Source: an uncultured Oscillospiraceae bacterium
Lineage (GTDB): Bacteria > Bacillota > Clostridia > Oscillospirales > Oscillospiraceae
NCBI GenBank assembly: GCA_900751035.1
Contig: CAADSF010000058.1
Location: 1 to 7,040, forward strand
Direction: 5' to 3'
Length of the DNA stretch: 7,040 bases
The notes under the pieces are model-generated. The model worked only from the letters and a program-made list of their open reading frames with translations. It had not been told where the DNA came from and did no database searches. Of the stretch, positions 6,475-7,040 are shown one piece after another. The translations under genes were made by a program, and so were the position numbers. Each line of letters opens with the position of its first letter. The stretch's first letter is position 1.

Positions 6475-6727
6475 CGGTCAGAATCTCAAACGAGCCGGAC
6501 AGCGCCTCCTGCACGGCCTCCCCTTCCCGCAGCCGTTCCGTCAGTGCAGAAAATGCCTGCACTGTCTTTGTTTTCTGTGCCGCACCTGCAATTTTCGTGA
6601 TTGCCGTATCGACAGCCGGTACGCAGGTCTTGAGCGTCCACACAAGCGCCAGCATCGCCAGCAGCAGATAAAGCCGCGAGATTCCGGCCCCCGCCTGCCG
6701 TTCATTCTTATCCCCGTTTTCCTTCAT
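6461..6727 (-). CDS. Small single-pass membrane protein upstream of M50 protease
   Basis: The product is 88 residues: a charged N-terminus of about 15 residues, one hydrophobic helix (about 17-36), then an Ala/Lys/Glu-rich tail likely outside the cytoplasm. I do not recognise a family. The ATG is supported by AGGAGG at 6736-6741, eight bases upstream. The frame continues upstream through the tRNA region, but that extension is not real coding sequence. The gene's position directly before, and overlapping, an M50 gene mirrors spoIVFA-spoIVFB in Bacillus, where SpoIVFA anchors and inhibits the protease. This protein lacks the M23 domain of SpoIVFA, so a reduced analogue is only a guess. Confidence 0.72.
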   Translation of the reverse strand: MKENGDKNERQAGAGISRLYLLLAMLALVWTLKTCVPAVDTAITKIAGAAQKTKTVQAFSALTERLREGEAVQEALSGSFEILTGAGD

Positions 6728-6783
6728 CGCACGCACCTCCTCTGGTAATCGTATGCGCTGAAAAATTTTTTCATACCTCCCTC

Positions 6784-6812
6784 TTGACAAACCGCTGTTT
6801 TCCTCATATAAT
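6784..6812 (+). promoter_or_regulatory. Consensus sigma-A promoter of tRNA-Pro
   Basis: TTGACA (6784-6789) and TATAAT (6807-6812) are perfect, with a 17-base spacer. The start should fall near 6819, giving a leader of only about five bases before the mature tRNA 5' end at 6824, as expected for a strongly expressed single tRNA gene. Confidence 0.88.
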
Positions 6813-6823
6813 ATCCAAGCTGA

Positions 6824-6900
6824 CGGGGTGTGGCGAAGTTTGGTATCGCGCTTGGTTCGGGACCAAGAGGCCTCGGGTTCGAATCCCGACACTCCGACCA
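6824..6900 (+). tRNA. tRNA-Pro (anticodon CGG)
   Basis: A full cloverleaf can be folded. The acceptor stem is CGGGGTG/CACTCCG (one G-U pair), the D stem GCGA/TCGC, and the anticodon stem CTTGG/CCAAG with loop TTCGGGA. The anticodon CGG is at 6858-6860. The T stem is TCGGG/CCCGA with loop TTCGAAT. The discriminator is A and CCA is encoded (6898-6900). It reads the proline codon CCG, a useful specialisation in a GC-rich genome. It is a single-gene transcription unit. Confidence 0.97.
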
Positions 6901-6937
6901 AATCCGGTTGAAATCTTTCGATTTCAGCCGGATTTTT
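6901..6937 (+). terminator. Intrinsic terminator of tRNA-Pro
   Basis: A 15-pair stem with one G-T wobble (6901-6915 with 6920-6934) encloses a TTTC tetraloop and runs into TTTTT (6933-6937). It begins at the base after the encoded CCA, so the 3' trailer is nearly all hairpin. Confidence 0.93.
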
Positions 6938-6987
6938 CTGCATATTCCGAACTTTTTCCGATAGAGAATTTTGTGACTTTTCCGTTT

Positions 6988-7007
6988 GACCCAAACGCGA
7001 CCCAAAC
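6988..7007. repeat. Short direct repeat GACCCAAAC x2
   Basis: GACCCAAAC occurs at 6988-6996 and again at 6999-7007, separated by GC. It lies about 90 bases beyond the tRNA 3' end, in a stretch where I see no gene. It could be chance, a protein-binding site, or part of a former attachment region next to the tRNA. Confidence 0.5.
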
Positions 7008-7040
7008 AGGATTTTGGAGCGGAAAGCGCCGGAAGAGAGA

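Noticed and set aside
6728..6994. Long N-terminal extension of the 88-residue membrane protein
   Set aside because: The extension is antisense tRNA sequence (GVSGFEPEASWSRTK type), whereas the ATG at 6727 has a strong AGGAGG.
6724..7005. Minus-strand ORF containing DSNPRPLGPEPSA
   Set aside because: This peptide is the well-known spurious translation of the complement of a tRNA gene; the frame runs across the tRNA-Pro, its promoter and its terminator.
6988..7007. CRISPR-like repeat
   Set aside because: There are only two nine-base copies separated by two bases; there are no spacers of the right size and no cas genes.

Overview
The window reads as chromosomal DNA from a GC-rich Clostridia-type Firmicute, most likely a gut member of the Oscillospiraceae/Ruminococcaceae. 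The evidence is AGGAGG-type ribosome sites, consensus TTGACA-17-TATAAT promoters, the adjacent radical SAM pair TIGR03960/TIGR03936, a long two-domain ThyX-like protein, a DUF3783 protein and a SpoIVFB-type M50 protease. The genus cannot be settled from the sequence alone.

Layout. (1) Bases 1-903, plus strand: the 3' end of an O-antigen ligase/polymerase-like membrane gene, overlapping a DUF3783 gene by an ATGA junction. (2) Bases 911-949: a strong hairpin serving as a two-way terminator between convergent genes. (3) Bases 954-4800, minus strand: a compact three-gene operon with its own promoter at 4834-4862. In order of transcription it encodes a B12-binding-type radical SAM protein, its TIGR03936 partner (20-base overlap) and a duplicated ThyX-like flavoprotein (12-base gap). 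(4) Bases 4902-5810, plus strand: an AT-rich cassette of a small DUF6442-type membrane protein, a 68-residue XRE regulator and a second small membrane protein. It is driven by a consensus sigma-A promoter covered by four copies of a CTTGRCA motif. (5) Bases 5905-6727, minus strand: an M50 intramembrane metalloprotease gene preceded by a small single-pass membrane protein gene that overlaps it. (6) Bases 6784-6937, plus strand: a complete tRNA-Pro(CGG) unit with consensus promoter, encoded CCA and intrinsic terminator. The last roughly 100 bases hold only a short direct repeat.

How the genes work together. The radical SAM protein and its TIGR03936 partner are a known conserved pair of unknown chemistry, and tight packing suggests the ThyX-like protein is made with them. 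The AT-rich cassette looks like a self-contained, probably self-regulated membrane/regulator module placed among GC-rich core genes. The M50 protease and its small partner resemble a reduced SpoIVFA/SpoIVFB arrangement, though that role is inferred. No CRISPR array, insertion sequence or transposase is visible.
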